DNA from: a virus
DNA length: 43,952 bases
Virus record (IMG/VR): IMGVR_UViG_3300045738_001838
Coordinates: 1-43,952 of that record
Reading direction: 5' to 3' (one strand)
The notes beneath the pieces are model-generated. The model had not been told where the DNA came from, did no database searches, and saw only the letters and a program-made list of their open reading frames with translations. This document shows positions 8,489-15,527 of the stretch, piece after piece. The position numbers and the translations under genes were made by a program. Numbering within the stretch: position 1 is the stretch's first letter; each line of letters starts with the position of its first letter.

Positions 8489-9592
8489 TTATATAATTTT
8501 CAATAATTTTAAATTATTATTGAACTCATCGAAAGGAACATCTGCGTAAGAAAGGTTTACTGGATGCTGGGTGTGATAGCTCCTGTGTTCCTCTTTATCG
8601 CCTTCTAGCTTGCCCTCTGCCATGATTTTAGCTACGCTTGAGATGGAGAAGGCCGTGGCTTTTTGCATGGCTGAGAACCCGTCTGAGTCTCCCCAAATAG
8701 CCAGTTCATTTTTCCACTTTATATTCCCACCCTCTACGAAAGCTTTAATTAGGACAACGTCATCTACGCCATCTGAATTTTGACACCCTTTCTCGAAGGC
8801 CTCCCTTACGCATTCTTCGCTCTGGTTTTTCATTAAGAATCTAACTATGTCCCTGTGCCCTTCGTATCTTAGGGTTTTGTAGTAGCAATTTGTTACCCCT
8901 TTGGATTTCATGCTTTGAATTGTGTGTGAGGCTCCTCCGCTGGTATAGAAGGCTTCAAGTTTTCCAAGTGTATTGCACTCTACGGACTCTAGGCCGCTCA
9001 TTCCTTCCACCGTTTTTATTTCTCCGGCCTCTAGTATTTCACAGTCATCTTTGTATTCGTTTATGAGCCCATCTATAGACCAAGTAACAACGTAATCTAG
9101 GGGGCGGTTTACTTTTGAGTCTGGTAATCCTCCTACCATCATCCTGACTGTCGTCGCTTGTCTATGTAATTGTTTGCATCCGTGTTCTGCTAAAATATTT
9201 ACCCACCCGGGAGCCAAACCAAGATCAGTAAACACAGGCTTAGTCGCTTTCTCTTTGGCGTATTCGTTTATCCTTCGTGATACGTCAACCCTGCCGCCTA
9301 GATCGCAATAACGCGTTCCGTTGTCAATGCACCACTTGGCAACCTCTTCTGTTTGGTGGTATGGCAAACTGCTAATAAGAATGTCAGGGTGCTCAAACCT
9401 TAGTGGCCTGCGCCAAGACTTGTCTTTGTCTGTCGCATAAAACACACCCGTAGAACCTCCTACGATATGTTTTCTGAAATTTTTAACCGCGTCTTTGTTT
9501 GAGTCTATCCCTATCACCTCAAAGCCCAAGTTTTTCATGGCGTAGCATATAGCTTCCCCCATTCTTCCTATTCCTAGAACTGCTGCTTTCAT
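8489..9592 (-). CDS. Lysine 6-dehydrogenase / saccharopine dehydrogenase-like oxidoreductase
   Basis: 367 residues from the ATG at 9592 (MKAAVLGIGRMGEA). An upstream start at 9616 is possible but would overlap the small membrane gene. The first residues form an NAD(P)-binding Rossmann fold (GxGxxG). The middle has LGLAPGWVNILAE, VGGLP and LDYVVTWS, diagnostic for the saccharopine dehydrogenase/lysine dehydrogenase family, followed by YEGHRDIVRFL. LysDH oxidises the epsilon-amino group of lysine to give piperideine-6-carboxylate; saccharopine dehydrogenases and carboxynorspermidine dehydrogenases share the fold. With the aldehyde dehydrogenase at 12307-13923 it could form a two-step lysine oxidation to aminoadipate. 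Substrate is inferred, fold is well supported. Confidence 0.8.
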   Translation of the reverse strand: MKAAVLGIGRMGEAICYAMKNLGFEVIGIDSNKDAVKNFRKHIVGGSTGVFYATDKDKSWRRPLRFEHPDILISSLPYHQTEEVAKWCIDNGTRYCDLGGRVDVSRRINEYAKEKATKPVFTDLGLAPGWVNILAEHGCKQLHRQATTVRMMVGGLPDSKVNRPLDYVVTWSIDGLINEYKDDCEILEAGEIKTVEGMSGLESVECNTLGKLEAFYTSGGASHTIQSMKSKGVTNCYYKTLRYEGHRDIVRFLMKNQSEECVREAFEKGCQNSDGVDDVVLIKAFVEGGNIKWKNELAIWGDSDGFSAMQKATAFSISSVAKIMAEGKLEGDKEEHRSYHTQHPVNLSYADVPFDEFNNNLKLLKII

Positions 9593-9594
9593 TT

Positions 9595-9738
9595 TTAAAA
9601 AAATTCCAACCACCAAAGGGTTAGTATTGCTATTAGTATAGCAATCTCTACGGTGTATTGTCCATTAAAAAATAAAAAAGTTGATGACAGGATTATCGAA
9701 AACCCGATAAGCAAGTCTTTCCAGTTTTTCTTGCTCAT
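9595..9738 (-). CDS. Small single-span membrane protein
   Basis: A 47-codon frame starting MSKKNWKDLLIGFSIILS and continuing with a second hydrophobic stretch (IAILIAILTLWWLEFF). Two short hydrophobic segments (about 9-25 and 33-47) flanked by N-terminal Lys suggest a small inner-membrane protein. It lies 4 nt after the Lys-rich ORF stop and ends 2 nt before the dehydrogenase ATG, filling an otherwise empty gap in a tight operon, which supports expression. Function unknown. Confidence 0.5.
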   Translation of the reverse strand: MSKKNWKDLLIGFSIILSSTFLFFNGQYTVEIAILIAILTLWWLEFF

Positions 9739-9742
9739 TTAT

Positions 9743-9838
9743 TTACCTTTTTTTTTCTTTTTTCTTTTTTCTTTTTTCCGCTGGCGTTAGCTTGGCGGGT
9801 TTCTTTTTTTCTTTTCTTCTTTTCTCTTTGTTTGCCAT
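9743..9838 (-). CDS. Tiny Lys/Arg-rich peptide
   Basis: A 31-codon frame (MANKEKRRKEKKKPAKL...) beginning 2 nt after the stop of the preceding gene, with GAAAG upstream and the ATAATTATG context shared by neighbouring genes. About two thirds of residues are Lys, Arg or Glu. It could be a nucleic-acid or membrane-surface binding peptide; low sequence complexity means a chance ORF is also possible. Confidence 0.35.
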   Translation of the reverse strand: MANKEKRRKEKKKPAKLTPAEKRKKKKEKKR

Positions 9839-9840
9839 AA

Positions 9841-10407
9841 TTATCTTTCGGGTTTTGCGTGCATTTCTGAAGGCAACAGTTCGTGGAAGTGCCACTCCTG
9901 CTCTTGAGATTCGCTTCCTTCCCCTTCGTTTTTAAGACTGGCCCTACCGTTTTTCCCTTGGCCTTTGGTTAGTCTTCCCGCGACAGGTTGACCCCTCTTA
10001 AGCCTACCCATGATTTGTTTTTCAATTTGCTCGTGAAGCTCGCGGCTATACTTTAATCCATATAGGCGCGGTTCAATTTTGTCTTTTCTGTATCCAAAAA
10101 ATCTCGCAAGAAAACTGGACTCTTCTTCTTTTATTGACTCTAGTAAGACGTAAATCCTGCCGTTAGATTTTATGTGCTTATTTGGTTCCTTAATAATCAC
10201 CCAATGAATCACTACTTTTTCAGGTACGTCGTTTTCTAAGGCTGGCCACCCTAGGAACGAACTAATGCACGACCAAAAAACAATAGTAAACAAACAAAAG
10301 ACAGAAATGCAAGACGCCTTGAAGTACCACTTCAGCGCTGACTCTGTTAATATCCAAAAGGTAAGCCCTCCAAATACTAATAATAAAATTGGTAATGCTA
10401 TATTCAT
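9841..10407 (-). CDS. Two-span membrane protein of unknown function
   Basis: 188 residues. Two transmembrane segments are visible at about 4-22 (ALPILLLVFGGLTFWIL) and 32-52, then a soluble domain (VIHWVIIKEPNKHIKSNGRIYVLLE...) that ends in a charged Gly/Lys/Glu-rich tail. No family recognised. It overlaps the upstream ORF by ATGA and lies in the ExbD/ExbB/FKBP cluster, so it may be a further part of an envelope complex; that is inference from operon context. Confidence 0.7.
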   Translation of the reverse strand: MNIALPILLLVFGGLTFWILTESALKWYFKASCISVFCLFTIVFWSCISSFLGWPALENDVPEKVVIHWVIIKEPNKHIKSNGRIYVLLESIKEEESSFLARFFGYRKDKIEPRLYGLKYSRELHEQIEKQIMGRLKRGQPVAGRLTKGQGKNGRASLKNEGEGSESQEQEWHFHELLPSEMHAKPER

Positions 10408-10598
10408 TTATTATACTCCATTAATACAAATTCAAATTGTCCTATGTCCTCTTCCAGCATCCTTTTATCCTTGTGAGATAGTTTATTATAACTTTCTATT
10501 GTATTGTGTATTTGACCGAGCAATGATCGTATCTCTTCGTTGTACTGCTGTTCTTTTGTCCATCGGCCGCCGCCAAAAATGTCACTTTCTTTAACCAT
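10404..10598 (-). CDS. Small helical hypothetical protein
   Basis: 64 residues, predicted mostly helical and charged after residue 14 (WTKEQQYNEEIRSLL...). No family recognised. It is coupled to the downstream two-span membrane protein by an ATGA overlap and belongs to the ExbD/ExbB cluster. Expressed protein is likely given the coupling. Confidence 0.55.
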   Translation of the reverse strand: MVKESDIFGGGRWTKEQQYNEEIRSLLGQIHNTIESYNKLSHKDKRMLEEDIGQFEFVLMEYNK

Positions 10599-10630
10599 TA
10601 TTATACTCCCCCGTGTTCATGTGTCGTGTC

Positions 10631-10873
10631 CTATTCCAAAGCTGGGTCGAGGGGTTTTTGATATTCCACATTTTTGTATTTTTTAACAAGCTCTCTGGCG
10701 GCGTCGTAATCTAATCTGAGGACTTGACTCTGAACTATGTCTGTCGCGTCTTCTATCGGGATACGTACGGTTTCGCTGAATTCTGCTCCAAGTATAACCC
10801 CGTGTTCTGTTTTTTTTTCGTATGATCGGTCATATCCCACCACAACGTCGACCTCTATGTAACTTTTTCCCAT
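10631..10873 (-). CDS. Small hypothetical protein in ExbB/ExbD cluster
   Basis: 80 residues, MGKSYIEVDVVVGYDRSYE..., strand-rich N-terminus and a helix at the end (YDAARELVKKYKN). No transmembrane segment or known motif. It begins 2 nt after the ExbD-like stop with the common GGAG-AATAATTATG initiation context. Unknown function; a cytoplasmic accessory of the membrane complex is possible. Confidence 0.6.
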   Translation of the reverse strand: MGKSYIEVDVVVGYDRSYEKKTEHGVILGAEFSETVRIPIEDATDIVQSQVLRLDYDAARELVKKYKNVEYQKPLDPALE

Positions 10874-10875
10874 AA

Positions 10876-11469
10876 TTATTCTCCTAGTGGTTTAATCAAG
10901 TTCGTTGGCAGTTCGTTTATGTCAATGATTTCGCCGGCTTTATTCGTCTTAAACCTAAAGGCTATCTTTTCGTCTCCGGTAACTTCAAAGACTCTTTCTT
11001 TCACGACTACTTCTCTGAATGGTTTTATTTTAATTAACTTGATCGTGGCTTTAATAGGGTCAGCGTCTCTTTTTAAGTAAACATGTACGGTAACAATATT
11101 TTCTCCTTCTGTCACCCCTCGGAAAGAAACGACCTCTTCGTTATAATTAACAATTTTGCCCTCTTGATTGGGTAAGGTATTGTTTCTAACTTTTCCTAGC
11201 GCGTCGTGGTCTAGGCTGATTAGGCTCCCTTGTCCTCCCTCTCTGTTATTAAAACTAACGATGTGACCCGACGCTGCTTGAACATATAAATCTAAATCAT
11301 CATTGCTCTCGCCTTCCCACGTAAGTATAACTTCATACAACACGTTTGGAGGACGCATATTTACCCGCTCTTCTATTCTAAGAAGAAAAAGGATGGCGAC
11401 TAGCATCAATAAGCAACAAAAAAGCACATCGATGAATGGCCTAAATGAAAAATATTTTCTAATCCTCAT
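10876..11469 (-). CDS. ExbD/TolR-like protein fused to a periplasmic beta-sandwich domain
   Basis: 197 residues. A short cytoplasmic Arg/Lys tail precedes FRPFIDVLFCCLLMLVAIL, a single transmembrane helix that carries Asp14 in the FIDxxxxLL motif, the proton-path residue of ExbD/TolR. The rest (from about 35) should be periplasmic. Residues 47-90 (LTWEGESNDDLDLYVQ...SLDHDALG) resemble the DUF2135/YfaP-type beta sandwich, instead of the usual TolR/ExbD periplasmic domain. Its start overlaps the ExbB-like gene by 11 nt, so stoichiometric coupling is likely. Probably the force-transducing subunit of an ion-driven membrane motor. The partner pairing is well supported; the domain naming is by resemblance. 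Confidence 0.75.
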   Translation of the reverse strand: MRIRKYFSFRPFIDVLFCCLLMLVAILFLLRIEERVNMRPPNVLYEVILTWEGESNDDLDLYVQAASGHIVSFNNREGGQGSLISLDHDALGKVRNNTLPNQEGKIVNYNEEVVSFRGVTEGENIVTVHVYLKRDADPIKATIKLIKIKPFREVVVKERVFEVTGDEKIAFRFKTNKAGEIIDINELPTNLIKPLGE

Positions 11470-11944
11470 CTTCTTCTAGTTTAAATTTTAAGATCATCAA
11501 CTGCACTTGCAGCGGTAGGCTAAATACGATGCCGCAAATGGTAGTATAAAACGCCGTGTTTAATCCTATCTTAAGCCCCGACACTATGTCGCTTACTTCC
11601 GTGCCCTCGCTAAGGCTAGTCGACGTCGCTAGACACAAACCAAAAACTGTGCCCAACAGCCCAAGAGAGAAAAAGTGTTCTGCCGCGAACCAGCCTACGT
11701 CTGAGTGTCTTGATAGTTTCTTTTTTTCTTTTATTTTTTTGAGGGCGTCCCCTTTTATTTTGTCAGCCAAGAAGCATAGTCTTCCCACTGAGGCGGAGAC
11801 AATAACATATAGTGCCATAATCACAATAGTTAGATGGCTAACGTCGCTTTCGACCATTAATGAAACGGCCCCTTTTGTTTCGGCAAAAAATACGGCGGTT
11901 AAAAAGACCGAGTTAAGTAAAAACCATTTAATAAAAGTTGTCAT
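11459..11944 (-). CDS. ExbB/TolQ/MotA-like proton channel protein
   Basis: 161 residues with three hydrophobic segments (about 8-30, 42-62 and a C-terminal pair). The last part contains FSLGLLGTVFGLCLA and GLNTAFYTTICGIVFSLPLQ, the conserved two-helix core of the MotA/TolQ/ExbB family that lines the ion channel. It is shorter than ExbB (about 240) and lacks long cytoplasmic loops. It would use the proton gradient with the ExbD-like protein encoded just downstream. A TonB homologue was not seen. Start has GGAGAAATAATTATG. Confidence 0.82.
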   Translation of the reverse strand: MTTFIKWFLLNSVFLTAVFFAETKGAVSLMVESDVSHLTIVIMALYVIVSASVGRLCFLADKIKGDALKKIKEKKKLSRHSDVGWFAAEHFFSLGLLGTVFGLCLATSTSLSEGTEVSDIVSGLKIGLNTAFYTTICGIVFSLPLQVQLMILKFKLEEDED

Positions 11945-11962
11945 AATTATTTCTCCAATGAT

Positions 11963-12304
11963 TTATAGTAACTCTACTTCAAAAATCAAGGTTTGACCAG
12001 ATAGCCGATGACCATGATTACCATACGCCAAGTCAGGCGGAATCTCCAAGGTTCGCTTCTCGCCTTTTTTCATATCAGCGATAGCTTCGTCCCACCCCTT
12101 GATCACCTGTCCTACTCCGACAGTAAATTCAAACGGTACTCCTCGGGTTATAGAGCTATCAAACACACTACCATCCGTAAGGGTGCCGGTGTAATGCACC
12201 TTTGCGCTCTTGCCCGTTCCAAGCTTTTCTCCTTCTCCGGGTTTATTAACTGTGTATTTTAGCCCGCTAGGGGTTTCTGTTTTATTGTTTTCTTTATTGG
12301 CCAT
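11963..12304 (-). CDS. FKBP-type peptidyl-prolyl cis-trans isomerase
   Basis: A 113-residue single FKBP domain. Diagnostic stretches are KVHYTGTLTDGSVFDSS, PFEFTVGVGQVIKGWDEAI, MKKGEKRTLEIPPDLAYG and the last strand LIFEVELL; these include the aromatic and Asp residues that line the active pocket. There is no signal peptide, so it probably acts in the cytoplasm. It catalyses proline isomerisation and may help fold products of this operon. It lies between ALDH and the ExbB-like gene with short gaps and the shared AATAATTATG start context. FKBPs are rare in phages. Confidence 0.93.
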   Translation of the reverse strand: MANKENNKTETPSGLKYTVNKPGEGEKLGTGKSAKVHYTGTLTDGSVFDSSITRGVPFEFTVGVGQVIKGWDEAIADMKKGEKRTLEIPPDLAYGNHGHRLSGQTLIFEVELL

Positions 12305-12306
12305 AA

Positions 12307-13923
12307 TTATTTCATTCCTTGTGGAAAGGTTAGTTTGTCAGCGTGATTTACCGTCCAGCTTACTTCGTTTGTGACAGCCCTGTATGTCCTTGCTGCGCTT
12401 GGGAATCCGTTTCCGGACTTTTTAACGCCACCAAAGGCAAGGTGTGATTCAGCAGCGATAGAGCCACCGTTCCAGTAGATCATTCCTGCGTCGCATTCGT
12501 CTCGCAAGATTCGCGCTTTACGAAAATCATTCGTAAGAACACCCAAAGCAAGACCGTAATCGGTATCATTATAAATATTAATTGCATCCTCTAAAGTGTC
12601 GAAAGGAATGATAGCAACGTGTGGACCAAAAACTTCCTGCTTTAAATAAGGCACATCTCTCCATTCGGTTTTGTAAACCATAAAGGAAGAGAAGAATGCT
12701 TTGTCGCAAACATCAGTATAGCGTGGCTCAAGTAAAACCTCTGCTTCTGGGTCTGCTAAAACCATGTCGTTATACTTTTTAACTTTTTCGTACGCCTGTT
12801 TATTAATTAGGGGGCCGTAATGCATGAGTTTATCTGGCTCATAGTCGACCCAACCGGTGGAATCTGGGCCACCGGAAGTACTAATTAATTGTTTGAAGGG
12901 GTTGCCTGTCTTGAGCTTAGAGGCTTCTCTTGCAAAGTCTTTCGCGAATTGATCAACTATCGTCCTTTGTACTATCAATCTGCCAGAGGATACGCAGCGC
13001 TGCCCAGAAAGCTTGTATGCGCTTGCAAGCGTAGCTTCTCGGGCAAGCTTAGCTTCGACGTCATCAAAAACAATGCAAGCGGACTTGCTCCCCATTTCGC
13101 ATGAAGTGGTTTTGTGCCAGCTTCGGGCTGCTACCTTTCGAATACACTTGCCAACTTCGGCAGAGCCAGTAAAACAAATATGATCCACATCGTCGCGAAC
13201 CAACATGTCCCCAGTATCGCCATCACCATGAACCAAATTAACGACTCCATCAGGGAGCCCAGCTTCCTCATAAATTTCAACAGCCATTTGTGTAGACATC
13301 GGTGCATCTTCGCTAGGTTTAATTACCACCGTATTGCCTTCTACGATAGCTGGCGCAGCACACCAGTATGCTCCGATAGCTAAAGGAAAGTTAAACGGCG
13401 ATACAATTGCTATTACGCCCTTGGGCTTGCGAAGCATATAACAATCTTTGTCTTCTATTTCAGACGCTATCGCTTCTCCGTGGGGGTATCGCCCGGAACT
13501 GAACGCAAATTGAGCCATATGTAAAGCTTCATTTACTTCTGCAATTGATTCGTTATAATTTTTTCCCGTTTCTAAAGAAATAACTGTCGCCAGTTCTTCT
13601 CTGCGTCGCTCAATTATTTGAGCAACTTTATACATATAATCTGAGCGGACAAAGCGACTTACTTTCCTCCACTTGGGAAAAGTATTGCGAGCAGATTCAG
13701 TTGCCATTTCTACTTCCATGTGCCCACTTAAGGGGAACGCCCCTTGCGGTTTGCCTGTGGCCGGGTTTAGTTTGGTATACGTCTGGTGCGTGGCTTGCCA
13801 CTTACCGTTGATATAATTTCTGCCTTCGAAGTTCATGGTGTGGTATTTATTTTGCGGTGCTTTCCATAAGCTTTTTAACACTGTCTTTGCAGAACCCAAC
13901 ACCTTGTCTATTAATGAATTCAT
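12307..13923 (-). CDS. NAD(P)-dependent aldehyde dehydrogenase
   Basis: 538 residues, full-length ALDH superfamily. Catalytic residues are visible: N178 (SPFNFP), E276 (CEMGSKS), C310 (SGQRCVSS), plus IKPSEDAP and the C-terminal EVFGPHVAI and GGVKKSGNG motifs. The protein oxidises an aldehyde to an acid; with the lysine-dehydrogenase-like enzyme a natural substrate would be aminoadipate semialdehyde, but family members are hard to tell apart by eye. The chosen start has AGGAG 7 nt upstream and overlaps the VOC gene by 77 nt; Met30 (13836) would give a classical start just after the VOC stop but lacks an SD. Residues 1-29 form an extra amphipathic N-terminus. Confidence 0.92.
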   Translation of the reverse strand: MNSLIDKVLGSAKTVLKSLWKAPQNKYHTMNFEGRNYINGKWQATHQTYTKLNPATGKPQGAFPLSGHMEVEMATESARNTFPKWRKVSRFVRSDYMYKVAQIIERRREELATVISLETGKNYNESIAEVNEALHMAQFAFSSGRYPHGEAIASEIEDKDCYMLRKPKGVIAIVSPFNFPLAIGAYWCAAPAIVEGNTVVIKPSEDAPMSTQMAVEIYEEAGLPDGVVNLVHGDGDTGDMLVRDDVDHICFTGSAEVGKCIRKVAARSWHKTTSCEMGSKSACIVFDDVEAKLAREATLASAYKLSGQRCVSSGRLIVQRTIVDQFAKDFAREASKLKTGNPFKQLISTSGGPDSTGWVDYEPDKLMHYGPLINKQAYEKVKKYNDMVLADPEAEVLLEPRYTDVCDKAFFSSFMVYKTEWRDVPYLKQEVFGPHVAIIPFDTLEDAINIYNDTDYGLALGVLTNDFRKARILRDECDAGMIYWNGGSIAAESHLAFGGVKKSGNGFPSAARTYRAVTNEVSWTVNHADKLTFPQGMK

Positions 13924-14401
13924 ATATTACTCCTGTTAATTCTGACGGTTTAGTAAAAACTTGCGTTAAGTCGGGGTCTTTGCAGGTAATCGGTTTTTCT
14001 GTGTAAAATTCAGCATAGCCTTTTTCTTTCCACTCGTTCATCACTGCTTCTACATCTTCCACTTGGTAGGCCATGTGGTGAATGCCGCCAACGTTTCCTC
14101 TTTCAGCTACCCAGTCTCCGACGATGGAACCCTCGCTGCCGTCACTAATAAAAATCTCAGGGGGAGCATGATACTCCGGCTTGATGGTTCCGTGGGGGGT
14201 GCTTTGTAAAACATGATAGGCCCAAAGCATCGTATCCGGGTGCCTTATTTCTGGTGGTACTAGAGCTAGACAGTCAGCCTTGGACCCATCATCAAATTCT
14301 ATTTGAAATTCTGTACCCAGCGTGTAACCAAAAGCCTCGGTAAAAAAACCAGCAGATTTGTATCTGTTGGCCACCCTGTAGGCTATATGGTCTAATCTCA
14401 T
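13847..14401 (-). CDS. VOC-family metalloenzyme, HPPD-like
   Basis: 184 residues with two beta-alpha-beta-beta-beta modules. Putative Fe/metal ligands are H5 (LDHIAYR), H108 or H109 (GGIHHMAYQ) and E161 (VIYEFINR). The C-terminal half, QVFTKPSELTGVIYEFINR followed by GFCKDSVKKLME, resembles the end of 4-hydroxyphenylpyruvate dioxygenase, but the protein is half its length. It could be a small dioxygenase, epimerase or glyoxalase. The operon with ALDH and a lysine-dehydrogenase-like enzyme suggests one catabolic route. Substrate is unknown. Confidence 0.8.
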   Translation of the reverse strand: MRLDHIAYRVANRYKSAGFFTEAFGYTLGTEFQIEFDDGSKADCLALVPPEIRHPDTMLWAYHVLQSTPHGTIKPEYHAPPEIFISDGSEGSIVGDWVAERGNVGGIHHMAYQVEDVEAVMNEWKEKGYAEFYTEKPITCKDPDLTQVFTKPSELTGVIYEFINRQGVGFCKDSVKKLMESTAK

Positions 14402-14418
14402 GACATTTTGACTATTTT

Positions 14419-14640
14419 TTACTTATCTTTATTCTCTCTTAATAGAAGGAGGTAGTCAATGTTGTTTTTGATTTTTCTCCATTTGAGGACGTTAGCGTAG
14501 ATTTCTTCGGTCTTATATCTCCAAGCGTCGATAGCAAGTTTGCCTTCGAGATCGTGGAAGTGCTCGTTTATAAGGGCTTTATCCTCGATTAGATCGTCAA
14601 GGACTTTTTCTATTTCTTTAAGATATTTGTCTCTCTCCAC
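14419..14640 (-). CDS. Small helical hypothetical protein
   Basis: 73 residues, entirely helical and charged (MERDKYLKEIEKVLDDLIED...), likely a short coiled coil. No family recognised. It overlaps the end of the primase gene by 31 nt in another frame and precedes the VOC gene. Position suggests a small primase or replication accessory, without direct evidence. Confidence 0.6.
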   Translation of the reverse strand: MERDKYLKEIEKVLDDLIEDKALINEHFHDLEGKLAIDAWRYKTEEIYANVLKWRKIKNNIDYLLLLRENKDK

Positions 14641-15527
14641 TTTAGTATCTCTTCTCGGCTCATGTCCCCAAAGTCATTTCGAGTAGGAAAGGCAACCTGT
14701 ATTTGGTCTGGGTCAAAGTAGTTTTTAAGTTTTTTAATTGCAATCTTTACGCCTTTATTTCCTGCGCTGTTATTATCCGAGTCATCGTTAAAAGATACAA
14801 AAATTTTATTAGGATCTAATTTAATTAATAAGCTAAGGAAAGCGGGGCTTATGTTTAGACCAAAAACCACTATGGTGTTTTTAACCCCACACTCCCACAA
14901 AGAAAGCATATCTCCAACGCTTTCAATCAAGATGATTTCCTTTTTTTCTTTAAGTATTTTTTGGTTTACCTGAAGGGGGTATTTCCATTCTGAGGTTCTT
15001 CCTCTGTGTAACCACTTGGGCTTCCCCTCGGGTATGTCTTTGGTGTATCTACCTGTTACTCCTATTAATTCTTTTTTAGAATTAAAAATAGGAAAGACAT
15101 ATCTATTTGCCATGGTTCCGTTGTGAACTATTCCTCCGTTGAATAATTGCAACGTGTCTTTTGATACGCCGCGCGCTTCCCAGTAGGAGTGGTCGGGTAT
15201 AATTTTTTCAAGATAAGACTTTGGGAAGATTTTAACACCAGAGACCGTTGGTCTGTGCTCTCTTTTAATCTCCCCATTAATTTCCCACTTATCTTTAAGA
15301 ACGATTTTTGCCTCATCTATTGTCTTGAGCCCCAAGGAGAGTTGTATTAAGTGTTCGAATGAGCCACTAATCTGCTTGCTAAAATCGATGAAGTGGCCGG
15401 TATCTTTTCGCACAGATAAGACCGTATCGCTACTAGAATCCCGATACATTGGCTTCATCCGGAATTCCCTTCCGTTATCCTTGATGTTGGAATACCCGAC
15501 ATCAAGCAGGATGTTTTTAAAATCCAT
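14610..15527 (-). CDS. DNA primase, TOPRIM type, without zinc-ribbon cysteines
   Basis: 305 residues. The region at 135-160 (MANRYVFPIFNSKKELIGVTGR) and the TOPRIM core (ILIESVGDMLSL with E202; FVSFNDDSDNNSAG with D248, D249, D251) are those of DnaG/T4 gp61-type primases. The N-terminus (FRMKPMYRDSS...TGHFIDFSKQISGSFEHLIQLSLG) aligns by pattern to the CHC2 zinc-binding domain, but every zinc Cys/His is replaced. It makes RNA primers with the helicase encoded directly upstream (stop TAA and ATG adjacent). It lacks the C-terminal helicase-binding domain of full DnaG. Confidence 0.88.
   Translation of the reverse strand: MDFKNILLDVGYSNIKDNGREFRMKPMYRDSSSDTVLSVRKDTGHFIDFSKQISGSFEHLIQLSLGLKTIDEAKIVLKDKWEINGEIKREHRPTVSGVKIFPKSYLEKIIPDHSYWEARGVSKDTLQLFNGGIVHNGTMANRYVFPIFNSKKELIGVTGRYTKDIPEGKPKWLHRGRTSEWKYPLQVNQKILKEKKEIILIESVGDMLSLWECGVKNTIVVFGLNISPAFLSLLIKLDPNKIFVSFNDDSDNNSAGNKGVKIAIKKLKNYFDPDQIQVAFPTRNDFGDMSREEILKWRETNILKK

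Noticed and set aside
10265-10594. Plus-strand frame of 109 codons
   Set aside because: Antisense to two coupled minus-strand genes with better composition.
10876-11944. Zorya defence (ZorA/ZorB)
   Set aside because: No long coiled-coil tail on the ExbB-like protein, no peptidoglycan-binding OmpA domain on the ExbD-like one, no ZorC/D/E genes.
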